Positions 25,075-33,290 are shown, numbered from the stretch's first letter. The stretch: 64,000 nt of DNA from JAGVSZ01 sp019137045 (GCA_046347635.1 JAXMFT010000007.1:62001-126000); one strand, 5' to 3'. Notes: generated by a model not told the origin, from the letters alone. Program-made: numbers and translations.

Positions 25075-25092
25075 CCCTGAACGAAAAATCAA
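25064..25092 (-). promoter_or_regulatory. Sigma70 promoter of the lexA-tcmP-imuAB-dnaE2 operon
   Basis: Minus strand: TTGATT (25092-25087), exactly 17 nt, then TATAAA (25069-25064). Near-consensus elements in otherwise GC-rich DNA. Predicted transcript start near 25057, leaving a leader of about 100 nt before the first ATG. Confidence 0.8.
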
Positions 25093-25120
25093 GTCGCTGC
25101 CCCGGCGCGGCGGGAAGCCA

Positions 25121-25148
25121 TTGTTTTGCAAGGCCCGACCGGTATAAT
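25121..25148 (+). promoter_or_regulatory. Sigma70 promoter of the DUF3460-TPR lipoprotein operon
   Basis: TTGTTT (25121-25126), 16 nt, TATAAT (25143-25148), followed 38 bp later by the DUF3460 ATG. It is back to back with the SOS promoter; the two -35 boxes are about 28 bp apart. Confidence 0.7.
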
Positions 25149-25185
25149 CGGGCGCATCCGCAACCCGTCTCCGGCGGCCCGCCCC

Positions 25186-25392
25186 ATGTTCGGCAAGAAG
25201 ATCAAGACCGGCTACGAATCCGACGCCACGCGCCTCATCCGCGACCTGCTGCGCGCGCAGCCGCGGCTCGCCGACGAGCAGGCGAAGGGCCGCGCGCAGT
25301 GGTGGGACCGCAAGCTCGACCTCGAGCAGCTGCGGCGCGCGCGCGAGTCGCGCGTGCCGCAGAAGCCCTACGTCTACCAGACGAGTGACTGA
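25186..25392 (+). CDS. DUF3460 family small protein
   Basis: A 68-aa protein starting MFGKKIKTGYESDATRLI and containing QAKGRAQWWDRKLDLE, the recognisable core of the DUF3460 family that I know mainly from betaproteobacteria. Charged and soluble, function unknown. Start ATG 25186 is taken in preference to an in-frame ATG at 25126 that lies within the promoter. It overlaps the next gene by 8 nt. Confidence 0.8.
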   Translation: MFGKKIKTGYESDATRLIRDLLRAQPRLADEQAKGRAQWWDRKLDLEQLRRARESRVPQKPYVYQTSD

Positions 25393-26128
25393 CCTCCGGC
25401 GCATCGCGGCGGCCCTCGCGCTCGCACTCGCGCTCGCGGGCTGCCTGTCGCCGACCGCGAGCCTGATCCTCAGCCTCATCCCCGAGGGCACGTTCCCGAC
25501 GCTCCTCAACAACATGAAGGGCGTCAGCGAGCCGAACCGCGAGAAGCTCGCCGCGCTCGAACAGAAGGGCGACTGGGAGGGCGTGGCGCGGTTCGCGCAC
25601 GAGAACCTCGCGATCGACCCGGCCAACGCCGACTGGTACGTGGTGGCGGGATTCGCGTACGCCCAGATGAAGCAGTTCGACCGCGCCGCCGCCCAGTTCC
25701 AGCGGGCGGTGCAGCTCAGCCCGGACGACATCGCCGCCTGGAACCTGCTCGCCCAGTCCCAGCGCGCCATGGGGCAGCCGGAGCGCGCGATCCGCACCCT
25801 CGACGGCGCGCTGCGCATCAACCAGGACTCGCCGGTCACCTACTTCCTGCTCGGCGAGAGCTTCCGCGACCTGAAGCGGCCCGAGCGCGCGGTCGGCTTC
25901 TACGAGCAGGCGCTGCAGCGCAACCCGCAGTTCCCGGAGGCGGTCTTCGGCGCCGGCGTCGCGTACGCGCAGCTCGGCCGGCGCATGGAATGGGAGATCG
26001 CGGTGCAGCGGCTGCGCAAGCTGAGCCCGCCGCTCGCCGAGCAGCTGGCGAGCCTCGCGCCGCGGAGCGCGCCCACGACCGTGGGCGGGGTGCCGGACCT
26101 CCCGACCGAGCGGCTCAGCCCGCGGTGA
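25385..26128 (+). CDS. TPR-containing lipoprotein
   Basis: A 247-aa protein with a lipoprotein signal: hydrophobic residues 6-19, then the lipobox LAGC with Cys20 as the probable lipidation site. The mature part holds about four TPR units between residues 75 and 215 (for example ADWYVVAGFAYAQMKQFDRA and ERAVGFYEQALQRNPQFPEA). Likely outer-membrane anchored, acting as a scaffold in the periplasm. The start GTG overlaps the DUF3460 gene. It converges on an SDR gene with 27 bp between. Confidence 0.82.
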   Translation: MTDLRRIAAALALALALAGCLSPTASLILSLIPEGTFPTLLNNMKGVSEPNREKLAALEQKGDWEGVARFAHENLAIDPANADWYVVAGFAYAQMKQFDRAAAQFQRAVQLSPDDIAAWNLLAQSQRAMGQPERAIRTLDGALRINQDSPVTYFLLGESFRDLKRPERAVGFYEQALQRNPQFPEAVFGAGVAYAQLGRRMEWEIAVQRLRKLSPPLAEQLASLAPRSAPTTVGGVPDLPTERLSPR

Positions 26129-26155
26129 GGGCCGGCGCCGGGCCGCGCGCGGCGG

Positions 26156-26908
26156 TCACAGGCTGAGCCCGTCGTCGGCGGCGATCGCCGCGCCGTTCAC
26201 GAACCCCGACTGCTCCGAGGCGAGCAGCAGCAGCAGGCCGTCGAGGTCCGCGGGCTGGCCCACCCGCCGGCGCGGCAGCGTGGCGACGAGCTTGCGCCCG
26301 CCGTCGGTCTGCCAGTAGTCGCGGTTCATCTCGGTCTCGATGTACCCGGGGCAGAGCGCGTTCACGTTGATGCCGTAGCGGCCCCACTCGAGCGCGAGCG
26401 CGCGCGTCATCTGGATCACGGCGGCCTTGGACATGCAGTAGACCGAGAGCTGGCCGAGCACGCGCAGCCCCGCCGAAGAGGCGATGTTGACGATCCGTCC
26501 CGGCCGCTTGGCGGCGATCATCGAGCGGCCGACCGCCTGCGCCACGAAGAACGCGCCCTTGGCGTTGGTGTCCATCATGAAGTCGTAGTCGGCTTCCTCG
26601 ATCTCGCCCGCGCGCTTGGTGACGCTCACCCCGGAGTTGTTCACTAGGACGTCGAGCGGCCCCAGCGCCGCCTCGGCGGCGGCGACGCCGGCGCGCACCG
26701 AGGCGACGTCGGTGACGTCCATCGCGAGCGCGTGCGCCCGCCCCCCGGCGCGCTCGATCTCGGCCGCGAGGGCCGCGAGGCGCTCGGTGCGGCGCGCGGC
26801 GAGCGCCACCCGGGCGCCGGCCGCGGCGAGCGTGCCGGCGAAGCGCCAGCCGAGCCCGGACGAGGCGCCGGTGACGAGCGCGGTCTTGCCTTCCAGTCGC
26901 AACTCCAT
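26156..26908 (-). CDS. SDR-family NAD(P)-dependent oxidoreductase
   Basis: A 250-aa classical short-chain dehydrogenase/reductase. TGASSGLG cofactor motif at residues 14-21, NNSG near 91, and the catalytic Ser-Tyr-Lys with YCMSK near residue 158. Closest in feel to 3-oxoacyl-ACP/acyl-CoA reductase-like SDRs; substrate cannot be fixed. The start lies 87 bp from the divergent enoyl-CoA hydratase gene. A CATAAT -10-like box on the minus strand lies at 26946-26941. Co-regulation with the hydratase would suit a fatty acid oxidation role. Confidence 0.8.
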   Translation of the reverse strand: MELRLEGKTALVTGASSGLGWRFAGTLAAAGARVALAARRTERLAALAAEIERAGGRAHALAMDVTDVASVRAGVAAAEAALGPLDVLVNNSGVSVTKRAGEIEEADYDFMMDTNAKGAFFVAQAVGRSMIAAKRPGRIVNIASSAGLRVLGQLSVYCMSKAAVIQMTRALALEWGRYGINVNALCPGYIETEMNRDYWQTDGGRKLVATLPRRRVGQPADLDGLLLLLASEQSGFVNGAAIAADDGLSL

Positions 26909-26995
26909 GGGATGTGCCTCTCTGCGGTCGGATGCTCGCGATTATGGCGCGCGCAGGCTACACTCGCGCGGCCCGGACCCCTCCCGCCCCGCGCG

Positions 26996-27763
26996 ATGAC
27001 GCACCTCCTGCGCAGCTACGATCGCGGCGTGCTCCGCGTCACGATCAATCGGCCGGCGAAGCGCAACGCGCTCGCGCGCGAGACGCTGCGGGAGCTGCGC
27101 GCGGTGTTCGCGGCGCACGCGGCGCACGCGGAGCTGCGGCTCGCGCTGATCGCGGGCGCGGGAGACCTGGCGTTCTGCGCGGGCGCGGACCTGCTCGAGC
27201 TGCAGGCGGCGCGCGCGCCGGAAGAGGCCGCGGCGATCGCCGACGAGGGCGCCGCCGCGCTCGACGCGGTGCGGTCGTTTCCCGTCCCGACGGTCGCCGC
27301 GCTCAACGGGTTTGCGCTCGGGGGCGGCGCGGAGCTCGCGCTCGCGTGCGACCTGCGGGTGGCCGCGCCGCACGCGCGCATCGGGTTTACGCACGCGGAG
27401 CTCGCCCTCACGAGCGCCTGGGGCGGCGGGCCGGACCTGGTGCACGCGGTGGGGACCGCGAGCGCGCTCGAGCTGCTGGCGAGCGCGCGCGTGCTGCCGG
27501 CCGAGGCGGCGCGCGCGGTAGGCCTGGTGCAGCACGTCGCGCCGCGCGAGGCGCCGTTCGTCGCGTTCGTCGACCGCCTCGCGGCGATGATCGCAGGGCG
27601 CCCGCCGCACCTGCTGCGCGCGTTCAAGGCGCTCGTGCTCGCGGCGCGGCGCGGGGCGGACCCGGACGCGCTGCGCGCGGTCGAGCGCGACGGGTTCGAG
27701 CGCGCCTGGGGCGCGGACGCCCACCGGGCGGCGATCGAGGCCTGGGCGGCCGCGCGGAGCTGA
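26996..27763 (+). CDS. Enoyl-CoA hydratase/isomerase family protein
   Basis: A 255-aa crotonase-fold protein. The oxyanion-hole motif FCAGADL is near residues 60-66, and GGGAELALACD near 107-117 carries a catalytic-type Glu. A second Glu is in HAELALTSAWGG near 133. Likely hydrates enoyl-CoA or acts on a related acyl-CoA. TACACT at 26959-26964 is a possible -10. It is divergent from the SDR and convergent with the methyltransferase. Confidence 0.82.
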   Translation: MTHLLRSYDRGVLRVTINRPAKRNALARETLRELRAVFAAHAAHAELRLALIAGAGDLAFCAGADLLELQAARAPEEAAAIADEGAAALDAVRSFPVPTVAALNGFALGGGAELALACDLRVAAPHARIGFTHAELALTSAWGGGPDLVHAVGTASALELLASARVLPAEAARAVGLVQHVAPREAPFVAFVDRLAAMIAGRPPHLLRAFKALVLAARRGADPDALRAVERDGFERAWGADAHRAAIEAWAAARS

Positions 27764-27777
27764 AGCGGCGCGCGCTG

Positions 27778-28407
27778 CTATGCGCGCACGCGCTTCTCGT
27801 TGCGGCACTCCACCAGGTGCCACATGCCGAGCGGCTTCACGCGCTCGTCGCGCAGGCGCGCGAGCGGCAGCCCGTCGAGCACCTGGTCGACCGAGAGGTC
27901 GGTGCGGAAGCCGACGCGGATGCACAGCGGCGACACCGCGCGCTCCAGGGGCGCGAGCAGCGGCGTGCCGTTCACGAAGTGGTTGAGCAGCAGGATGCGG
28001 CCGCCCGGGCGCACGACGCGCACCATCTCGTTCATCACCGCGCGGTGGTCGGGCACCGCGGTCACGACGTAGGCCGCGACCGCGATGTCGAACGAGTCGT
28101 CGGCGAAGGTCATGGCGCCGGCGTCCATGACCTCGAGATTGACGTCCGGCAGGGCGAGCTCCGCGACGCGGTCGCGCGCCTTGTCGAGCATCCCCGCGGA
28201 GAGGTCGATGCCGGTGATGCGGCAGCGCCCCGCGTACAGCGGGAGCAGGAGCCCGGTGCCGACGCCGACCTCGAGCACGCTCTCACCCGGGCGCGGCGCG
28301 ATCGCGGCCGCGAGGGCGATGCGCGAGGGCTGGAACACGCGCCCGAACACGTGGTCGTACACGCGCGAATACGCCGAATAGACGCGCTCGATGTGCGCTG
28401 CGTCCAC
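27778..28407 (-). CDS. Class I SAM-dependent methyltransferase, PmtA-like
   Basis: A 209-aa methyltransferase. Motif I is VLEVGVGTGLLLP near residues 45-57, the acidic motif II is GIDLSAGML near 70, and NHF in LLLNHFVN follows near 145. The AYSRVYDHVFGRVF N-terminus matches the phosphatidylethanolamine N-methyltransferase/UbiE-like group, so the product may be methylated phospholipid, but substrate is inferred. GTG start at 28407 is preceded by GGGAGGAG. It follows the large flavoprotein gene by 59 bp on the same strand. Confidence 0.75.
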   Translation of the reverse strand: MDAAHIERVYSAYSRVYDHVFGRVFQPSRIALAAAIAPRPGESVLEVGVGTGLLLPLYAGRCRITGIDLSAGMLDKARDRVAELALPDVNLEVMDAGAMTFADDSFDIAVAAYVVTAVPDHRAVMNEMVRVVRPGGRILLLNHFVNGTPLLAPLERAVSPLCIRVGFRTDLSVDQVLDGLPLARLRDERVKPLGMWHLVECRNEKRVRA

Positions 28408-28466
28408 GCTGACTCCTCCCTTCCCTTGTTCGAGGCCGCTATTGTTGGAGCGTTGCCCGCGTTTGT

Positions 28467-31400
28467 CTAGACCGGCGTCGCGCCCTTGCGCAGCACGTGG
28501 CCGAGCCACTGCGCGGTCAGCTTCTCCTGCAGCGAATTCTGCCGCAAGCGCTCGGACAGCGCATGGAAGTCGACCAGGTCGAGCGGCTGGTCCTGGTTGA
28601 AGCACGAGAACACGTAGCGCGTCTCGCCGGTCTGCGGGTCGCGCTGCGGCTGCAGGCACTGCGCGCAGATCTCCTTCATCATGCACTGCATCGGCGAGTT
28701 GATCGAGCCGATGGCGAAGTGGTGCGGCTTGAGGTGCGGCGCGAGCACCGCGTGCCGCGCGCGCCCCACCGCCGCCATCATGCGGTCCGATCCGATCGCG
28801 ATGATGCGGTCGGCGGCGGCGGTCTTGAGCGTGGTCGGCCCCAGCCGCTCCGCGGCGTAGGCCTCGATCGCCTGGACGATGTTGCCGACGAAGGCGAAGT
28901 CCTGCGGACGGCCGGGCACGAAGCCCGGCGCCTCGTCGCAGCACCAGACGACCACGTCGGCCGCGGCCTCGATCTCCTCGACCTTGTAGCGGTCGACGAT
29001 CTTCTTGTACCCGGCGAAATAGAGCACCTTCGAGCCGGCCGCGCGGAACGCCTGGCCGATGGAGAACAGCACCGCGTTGCCCAGCCCGCCGCCGGCGAAG
29101 AGCACGGTCTCGCCGCCGGCGATGTGCGTCGGGGCGCCGGTCGGCCCCATCAGGACCACCGGCTCGCCGGGCGCGAGGCGCGCGCACAGGTCGCTCGAGC
29201 CGCCCATCTCGAGCACGATCGTCGAGACCAGGCCGCGTGCGCGGTCGACCCAGGCGCCGGTGAGCGCGAGCCCTTCCATCTGCAGGCGGGTGCCGTCGAT
29301 CAGGGGGGCGCGCGACTCGTAGTTCTGCAGGCGGTAGAACTGGCCGGGCTGGAAGCGGCGCGCCGCCGCCGGCGCGCGCACCACGATCTCCACGATCGTG
29401 GGCGTGAGGCGCTTCACCTCGTGCACCGTCGCGCGCAGATCGGCGTCGAGCCGCGCGCGGAAGGCCGCGTCCGGCTCGCTGCTCGCCGGCGCGCGCTTCG
29501 CCAGCACGCGCGAGACCGCCGGGTGTCCCTGCTTGGTCGAGCCGAGCGCCTTCACCACGTTGCCGAAATAGGACGGGTGCAGGTCGCCGAAGAACGAGAC
29601 GAAGCGCCCGTCGGGGAGGCGCGACAGGAGCACGTCGGGGCGCGCGGGCTTGCAGAGCGAGAACTCCGGCTGCACCGGCTGGCCGTCCTCGTCGCAGGCG
29701 CGGAAGTACTTGCCCTCGACCTGGAAGTGCGCGGCGTCCTCGCGCGCGAGCACCGTGTTGGGCTGGGTGCCGGCGGCGATGAACACGGTGCAGGCGGGCA
29801 GGCGCAGCTCGCCCGCGGCCGTCCAGCTGCCGTCCTCCGCGCGCGTCTGGCGCGCGAACCGGATCCCGCTCACCGCGCCGTAGTCGTCGACCTCGATCGC
29901 CCGCGGCGTCAGCCCCTCGGCGAACACGATGCCCTCCTCGAGCGCCTTCTCGACCTCCTCGTGGTTGAGGGTGTAGGAGGGGCTGTCGACGAGGCGCCGG
30001 CGGTAGCCGATCGTCGCGCCGCCCCAGTGCCGCAGGAGCTCGGCGATGCGCGGCGCGCGCGCCTCGGCGGCCGCCTTGCGGCGCTCGGCGCGGATGGCGC
30101 GCGCGTGCGACAGGAACTCCTCGGCGATCTCGCGCTCCTCCGGGTTCCAGCGGTCGCGGATCGCGTCCTCGCCGATGTCGGCGGCGAGCGCCTCGTAGCG
30201 GGCGAGGAACTTCTCGACCTGGACCACGTAGTAGGCGAGCGACTCGGTCGCGGTGTCGATCGCGGTGAGCCCGCCACCGATCACCACCACCGGCAGGCGC
30301 AGCTGCATGTTGGCGATCGAGTCGCGCTTGGCGGCGCCGGTGAGTTGCAGCGCCATCAGGAAGTCCGAGGCGGTGCGCACGCCGCGCGCGAGCCCGTTGG
30401 GGATGTCGAGCGTGGTCGGCTTGCCCGCGCCCATGCAGAGCGCGACGTGGTCGAAGCCGGCGGCGAGCGCGTCTTCGAGCGTGATCGTGCCCCCGAAGCG
30501 CACGCCGCCGTAGAGCGCGAACGCCTCGCGGCGCTGCAGCAGCAGGCGCACGAGCTTCAGGAAGTTCTTGTCCCAGCGCACGGTGATGCCGTACTCGGCC
30601 ACCCCGCCGAACCCGGCCATCGCGCGCTCGTCGAGCGCCTCGTAGAGCGCCATGGCGTCGCGCACCGGCTCGAACTCGGCGCGGCTGCCGTCGGCGTGCA
30701 CGCCGGCGAGCGCGGCCGGCAGCGGCTCGATCTTCAGGCCGTCGATGCCCACCACCATGTGCCCGTCGTTGAGGAGGTGGTGCGCGAGGCTGAAGCCGGC
30801 CGGGCCCATCCCGACCACCAGCACGCGCCGGCCGGTGGCGGGGCGGGGCAGGGGCTGGCGCAGGTTGAGCGGGTTCCAGCGCGTGAGCAGGCTGTAGATC
30901 TCGAAGCCCCACGGCAGGCCGAGCACGTCCTTGAGCGTGCGCGTCTCCACCTGCGGGATGTTCACCGGCTCCTGCTTCTGGTAGATGCAGGCCTTCATGC
31001 AGTCGTTGCAGATGCGGTGGCCGGTGGCGGCGACCATCGGGTTGTCCACCACGATGATGGCGAGCGCCGCGAGCGCGAACCCCTGCGTCTTCGCGCTCTG
31101 GAACTCGGAGATCTTTTCCTCGAGCGGGCAGCCGGCGAGCGTGACCCCGAAGGGGCTCTTCTTGTAGGCCGCGCGCGCGCCCGCGGCCGGCTTCTCCTTC
31201 AGTCCCTTCGAGCACGAGTCCTTGCCCTGCGCGTGGCACCAGATGCAGTAGCTCGCCTGGTCGAGCGCGCCGACCAGGCCGGTTCCGGAGTCGGTGAGCC
31301 GGAAGCCCTCGCGGCGGCGCAGGTGCTCGGGCGCGATGCGGTAGGCGGGGCCGCCGTCCAGGTCGAAGCGCTGCGCGTGCTCGAGCAGGTCGTGCGGGTC

Positions 31401-31985
31401 GGTCTTGGCCGGGGTCTTGAAGAGCACCCCGGTGCGCACGTGCTCGCGTCCGGCCTCGGTGTGCAGCGCCCAGGCCGCGTAGCGCAGCGCCACGTCGATC
31501 TCGCGCTGGTACTTCCCGTCCGGCTGCGCGGCCTCGTGCTCCAGCCAGCGGGTGACGTGCTGCGCGTAGGTGAGCTCGTCGAAGCGCCCGCCAAAGAGCC
31601 GGCGCAGCTCGCGCTCGAGCGCGGGCCCGTCGAGCGCCTGCGCGTCCTCGGGCTTGACGCGCGTGGCCGCGCGCCGCTGGACGAACTGCCGCTTCACCGC
31701 GAAGATCGGCGCGGCCTCGTCGTGCCGGCGCTCGAGCGCGCCCACCTCGTCCGCGATGCCGAAGAGCTGCGCGAGGAAGCGATCGAGGTGCGGCGCGAGC
31801 GCCAGGATGAGCGCCGACTCGTCCTTCGGCACGAGCGCGGCGGGCGCGCCGCGCGCGCCGTCGAGCCGCTCGCGCAGCGCGGGATCGGCCGCGCCGAGGA
31901 AGTCGAGGAAGTGCCGGTCGAGGCGGACCAGACCGTCGTGCCGGTAGAGATCCTCGAAGGCGAGCCCGTGGGCGAGCTTCAGCAT
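28467..31985 (-). CDS. Giant fused flavin/iron-sulfur oxidoreductase (NfnB/GltD-like plus NfnA/PyrK-like)
   Basis: An 1172-aa cytoplasmic protein in four parts. (1) Residues 1-240, helical, no recognised fold. (2) Cysteine clusters at about 247-257 (CIWCHAQGKDSC) and 327-335 (CNDCMKAC), the latter like GltD/NfnB iron-sulfur sites. (3) Two Rossmann motifs, GMGPAG near 391 and GGGLTAID near 568, forming a GltD-like FAD/NAD(P) half. (4) From about 850 a PyrK/NfnA-like half with RFQPGQFYRL near 880, AGGGLGNA near 967 and a terminal cluster CMMKEICAQC near 1100 with a further Cys near 1126. Order and content equal an Nfn transhydrogenase fused in one chain. With ferredoxin 40 bp upstream it probably exchanges electrons between NAD(P)H and ferredoxin. 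Confidence 0.8.
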   Translation of the reverse strand: MLKLAHGLAFEDLYRHDGLVRLDRHFLDFLGAADPALRERLDGARGAPAALVPKDESALILALAPHLDRFLAQLFGIADEVGALERRHDEAAPIFAVKRQFVQRRAATRVKPEDAQALDGPALERELRRLFGGRFDELTYAQHVTRWLEHEAAQPDGKYQREIDVALRYAAWALHTEAGREHVRTGVLFKTPAKTDPHDLLEHAQRFDLDGGPAYRIAPEHLRRREGFRLTDSGTGLVGALDQASYCIWCHAQGKDSCSKGLKEKPAAGARAAYKKSPFGVTLAGCPLEEKISEFQSAKTQGFALAALAIIVVDNPMVAATGHRICNDCMKACIYQKQEPVNIPQVETRTLKDVLGLPWGFEIYSLLTRWNPLNLRQPLPRPATGRRVLVVGMGPAGFSLAHHLLNDGHMVVGIDGLKIEPLPAALAGVHADGSRAEFEPVRDAMALYEALDERAMAGFGGVAEYGITVRWDKNFLKLVRLLLQRREAFALYGGVRFGGTITLEDALAAGFDHVALCMGAGKPTTLDIPNGLARGVRTASDFLMALQLTGAAKRDSIANMQLRLPVVVIGGGLTAIDTATESLAYYVVQVEKFLARYEALAADIGEDAIRDRWNPEEREIAEEFLSHARAIRAERRKAAAEARAPRIAELLRHWGGATIGYRRRLVDSPSYTLNHEEVEKALEEGIVFAEGLTPRAIEVDDYGAVSGIRFARQTRAEDGSWTAAGELRLPACTVFIAAGTQPNTVLAREDAAHFQVEGKYFRACDEDGQPVQPEFSLCKPARPDVLLSRLPDGRFVSFFGDLHPSYFGNVVKALGSTKQGHPAVSRVLAKRAPASSEPDAAFRARLDADLRATVHEVKRLTPTIVEIVVRAPAAARRFQPGQFYRLQNYESRAPLIDGTRLQMEGLALTGAWVDRARGLVSTIVLEMGGSSDLCARLAPGEPVVLMGPTGAPTHIAGGETVLFAGGGLGNAVLFSIGQAFRAAGSKVLYFAGYKKIVDRYKVEEIEAAADVVVWCCDEAPGFVPGRPQDFAFVGNIVQAIEAYAAERLGPTTLKTAAADRIIAIGSDRMMAAVGRARHAVLAPHLKPHHFAIGSINSPMQCMMKEICAQCLQPQRDPQTGETRYVFSCFNQDQPLDLVDFHALSERLRQNSLQEKLTAQWLGHVLRKGATPV

Positions 31986-32025
31986 GGCATGGCGACCGCG
32001 GCAGGCGCAGCCCGGCGCGTGCGAG

Positions 32026-32349
32026 TCAGCGTTCCAGCAGCCCCTTCTTGTCGCGCACGTCCTTGAACTCCTCGGCGCTGGGGAGCGGGTCCTTCTTGTC
32101 GGTGATCACCGGCCAGCCCTTGGTGAGCTCGGCGTTGAGCCGCGTCCACTCGCGCTGGTCCGGCGGCACGTCCTCCTCGGCGTAGATCGCGTTCACCGGG
32201 CACTCGGGGATGCACACCGCGCAGTCGATGCACTCGTCCGGGTCGATGACGAGCATGTTGGGGCCTTCGTGGAAGCAGTCGACCGGGCAGACGTCGACGC
32301 AGTCGGTGTACTTGCACTTGATGCAGCTCTCGGTGACGACGTGGGTCAT
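32026..32349 (-). CDS. fdxA: 7Fe ferredoxin FdxA
   Basis: A 107-aa ferredoxin with nine cysteines at 9, 12, 17, 21, 25, 40, 43, 46 and 50. The spacing is identical to Azotobacter FdI, which holds one [3Fe-4S] and one [4Fe-4S] cluster. The C-terminal extension ends KKDPLPSAEEFKDV, also typical. Located 40 bp upstream of, and on the same strand as, the Nfn-like fusion, so the two are likely co-expressed redox partners. TATAAT on the minus strand lies 40 bp upstream. Confidence 0.93.
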   Translation of the reverse strand: MTHVVTESCIKCKYTDCVDVCPVDCFHEGPNMLVIDPDECIDCAVCIPECPVNAIYAEEDVPPDQREWTRLNAELTKGWPVITDKKDPLPSAEEFKDVRDKKGLLER

Positions 32350-32388
32350 TGCAGATCCTCGCGCGAGTCCTGGCTCGCAACCGGACTC

Positions 32389-32394
32389 ATTATA
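32389..32394 (-). promoter_or_regulatory. Consensus -10 (TATAAT) of the fdxA operon
   Basis: Minus strand TATAAT 40 bp before the fdxA ATG. No convincing -35 hexamer is visible at 16-18 bp upstream. Confidence 0.45.
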
Positions 32395-32453
32395 CCGGCC
32401 GGCGCCAGCGCGCCGGCGTGCGCCGGATCAAACCGGCGCGACGCGGGCCTCTC

Positions 32454-33203
32454 TCAGTCCACCTTCGTCTCGTCGCGGTACATCACCTGGTGGCGCTTCT
32501 CGCGCACCCAGTCCTCGATCTGGGCGGTGGTCATGTAGTTGGCGGCGTTGAAGCGGTCCCAAGACATGATCTCCGGCAGGGTCTTCTTCCAGCGCTTGTA
32601 CGGGGGCTTGGCCGGCGGTCCGAAGCAGAAGATGTCGATGACCGCGAGCTCGTCGGGGATGCCGAGCAGCGGCTTCATCGCGTTCTGCGCGTTCTCCTGC
32701 CCGATCGCCGTCACCCACCAGACGTTGTAGCCGAGCGCGGCGGCGGCGAGATGCGCCGACATCGTCGCGGCGGCCACCGACTGCAGCAGGATGCGCTCGG
32801 CGTTCTCCTGGTACTGGCGGTCGAGCGCGGAGCCGTCGTTCAGCACCGGGAAGGCGCGCGTCCAGCGGAAGTCGCTCGCGATGACGATGAAGCCGGGCGC
32901 GGTCTCCAGGCCGCGGTAGTTCGGCGTCGGGAACTTCATGTGCAGCTTGGCGCGGTTGCGCGCCTCCTCCACGAAGTAGTCCGCGATCGTCTTCTTGGTG
33001 GCCGCCTCGGTGACGACGACGAAGTGCCAGGGCTGGGCGTTCGCCCCCGACGGCGCGTGCCGCGCCGCCTCGAGGATGAGCTCGTAGTGCGCGCGCGGCA
33101 CGACGTACGACGGGTCGAACTGCCGCGTCGTCATGCGGGTGCGGACCACGTCCATCAGGGCGTCGTAGCGGGCGCGCTGGTCGTAGCGGGCGGCGGCTTC
33201 CAT
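32454..33203 (-). CDS. Nitroreductase-family FMN oxidoreductase
   Basis: A 249-aa nitroreductase-fold protein. RTRMTTRQFD near residue 21 and AARHAPSGANAQPWHFVVV near 46-64 are the FMN-binding signatures; GIPDEL near 193 is also typical. These flavoproteins reduce nitro, quinone or enone groups, or dehalogenate, with NAD(P)H. It is divergent from the LysR gene over 98 bp that hold a perfect inverted repeat and a fair promoter, so LysR probably controls it. True substrate unknown. Confidence 0.83.
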   Translation of the reverse strand: MEAAARYDQRARYDALMDVVRTRMTTRQFDPSYVVPRAHYELILEAARHAPSGANAQPWHFVVVTEAATKKTIADYFVEEARNRAKLHMKFPTPNYRGLETAPGFIVIASDFRWTRAFPVLNDGSALDRQYQENAERILLQSVAAATMSAHLAAAALGYNVWWVTAIGQENAQNAMKPLLGIPDELAVIDIFCFGPPAKPPYKRWKKTLPEIMSWDRFNAANYMTTAQIEDWVREKRHQVMYRDETKVD

Positions 33204-33230
33204 GGCGGTCTCCGGGGCGATGACGCCCGG

Positions 33231-33259
33231 ATCATCCGGGAGCGCGGCGCCCCCGGCAA
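33231..33259 (-). promoter_or_regulatory. Possible sigma70 promoter of the nitroreductase gene
   Basis: Minus strand TTGCCG (33259-33254), 17 nt, GATGAT (33236-33231). Only moderate matches, but the position relative to the LysR palindrome is the usual one for an activated promoter. Confidence 0.4.
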
Positions 33260-33265
33260 GGGCGA

Positions 33266-33290
33266 TTCGCTTATCGGCCGGATAAGCGAA
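33266..33290. promoter_or_regulatory. Perfect inverted repeat, probable LysR operator
   Basis: TTCGCTTATC (33266-33275), GGCCG, GATAAGCGAA (33281-33290): a perfect 10-bp inverted repeat containing T-N11-A geometry. It lies 12 bp before the lysR ATG and about 54 bp upstream of the predicted nitroreductase start site, the classic place for a LysR recognition site that both autoregulates and activates a divergent gene. Confidence 0.7.

Noticed and set aside
28497..32066. A long open frame on the plus strand opposite the Nfn-like fusion
   Set aside because: Low-complexity Arg/Leu/Val/His composition and no motif. The minus-strand frame has intact Rossmann and cysteine motifs.
32420..32439. Stem GCGCCGG-N6-CCGGCGC after the nitroreductase gene
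   Set aside because: No T-run follows on the minus strand; common kind of GC repeat in this DNA.
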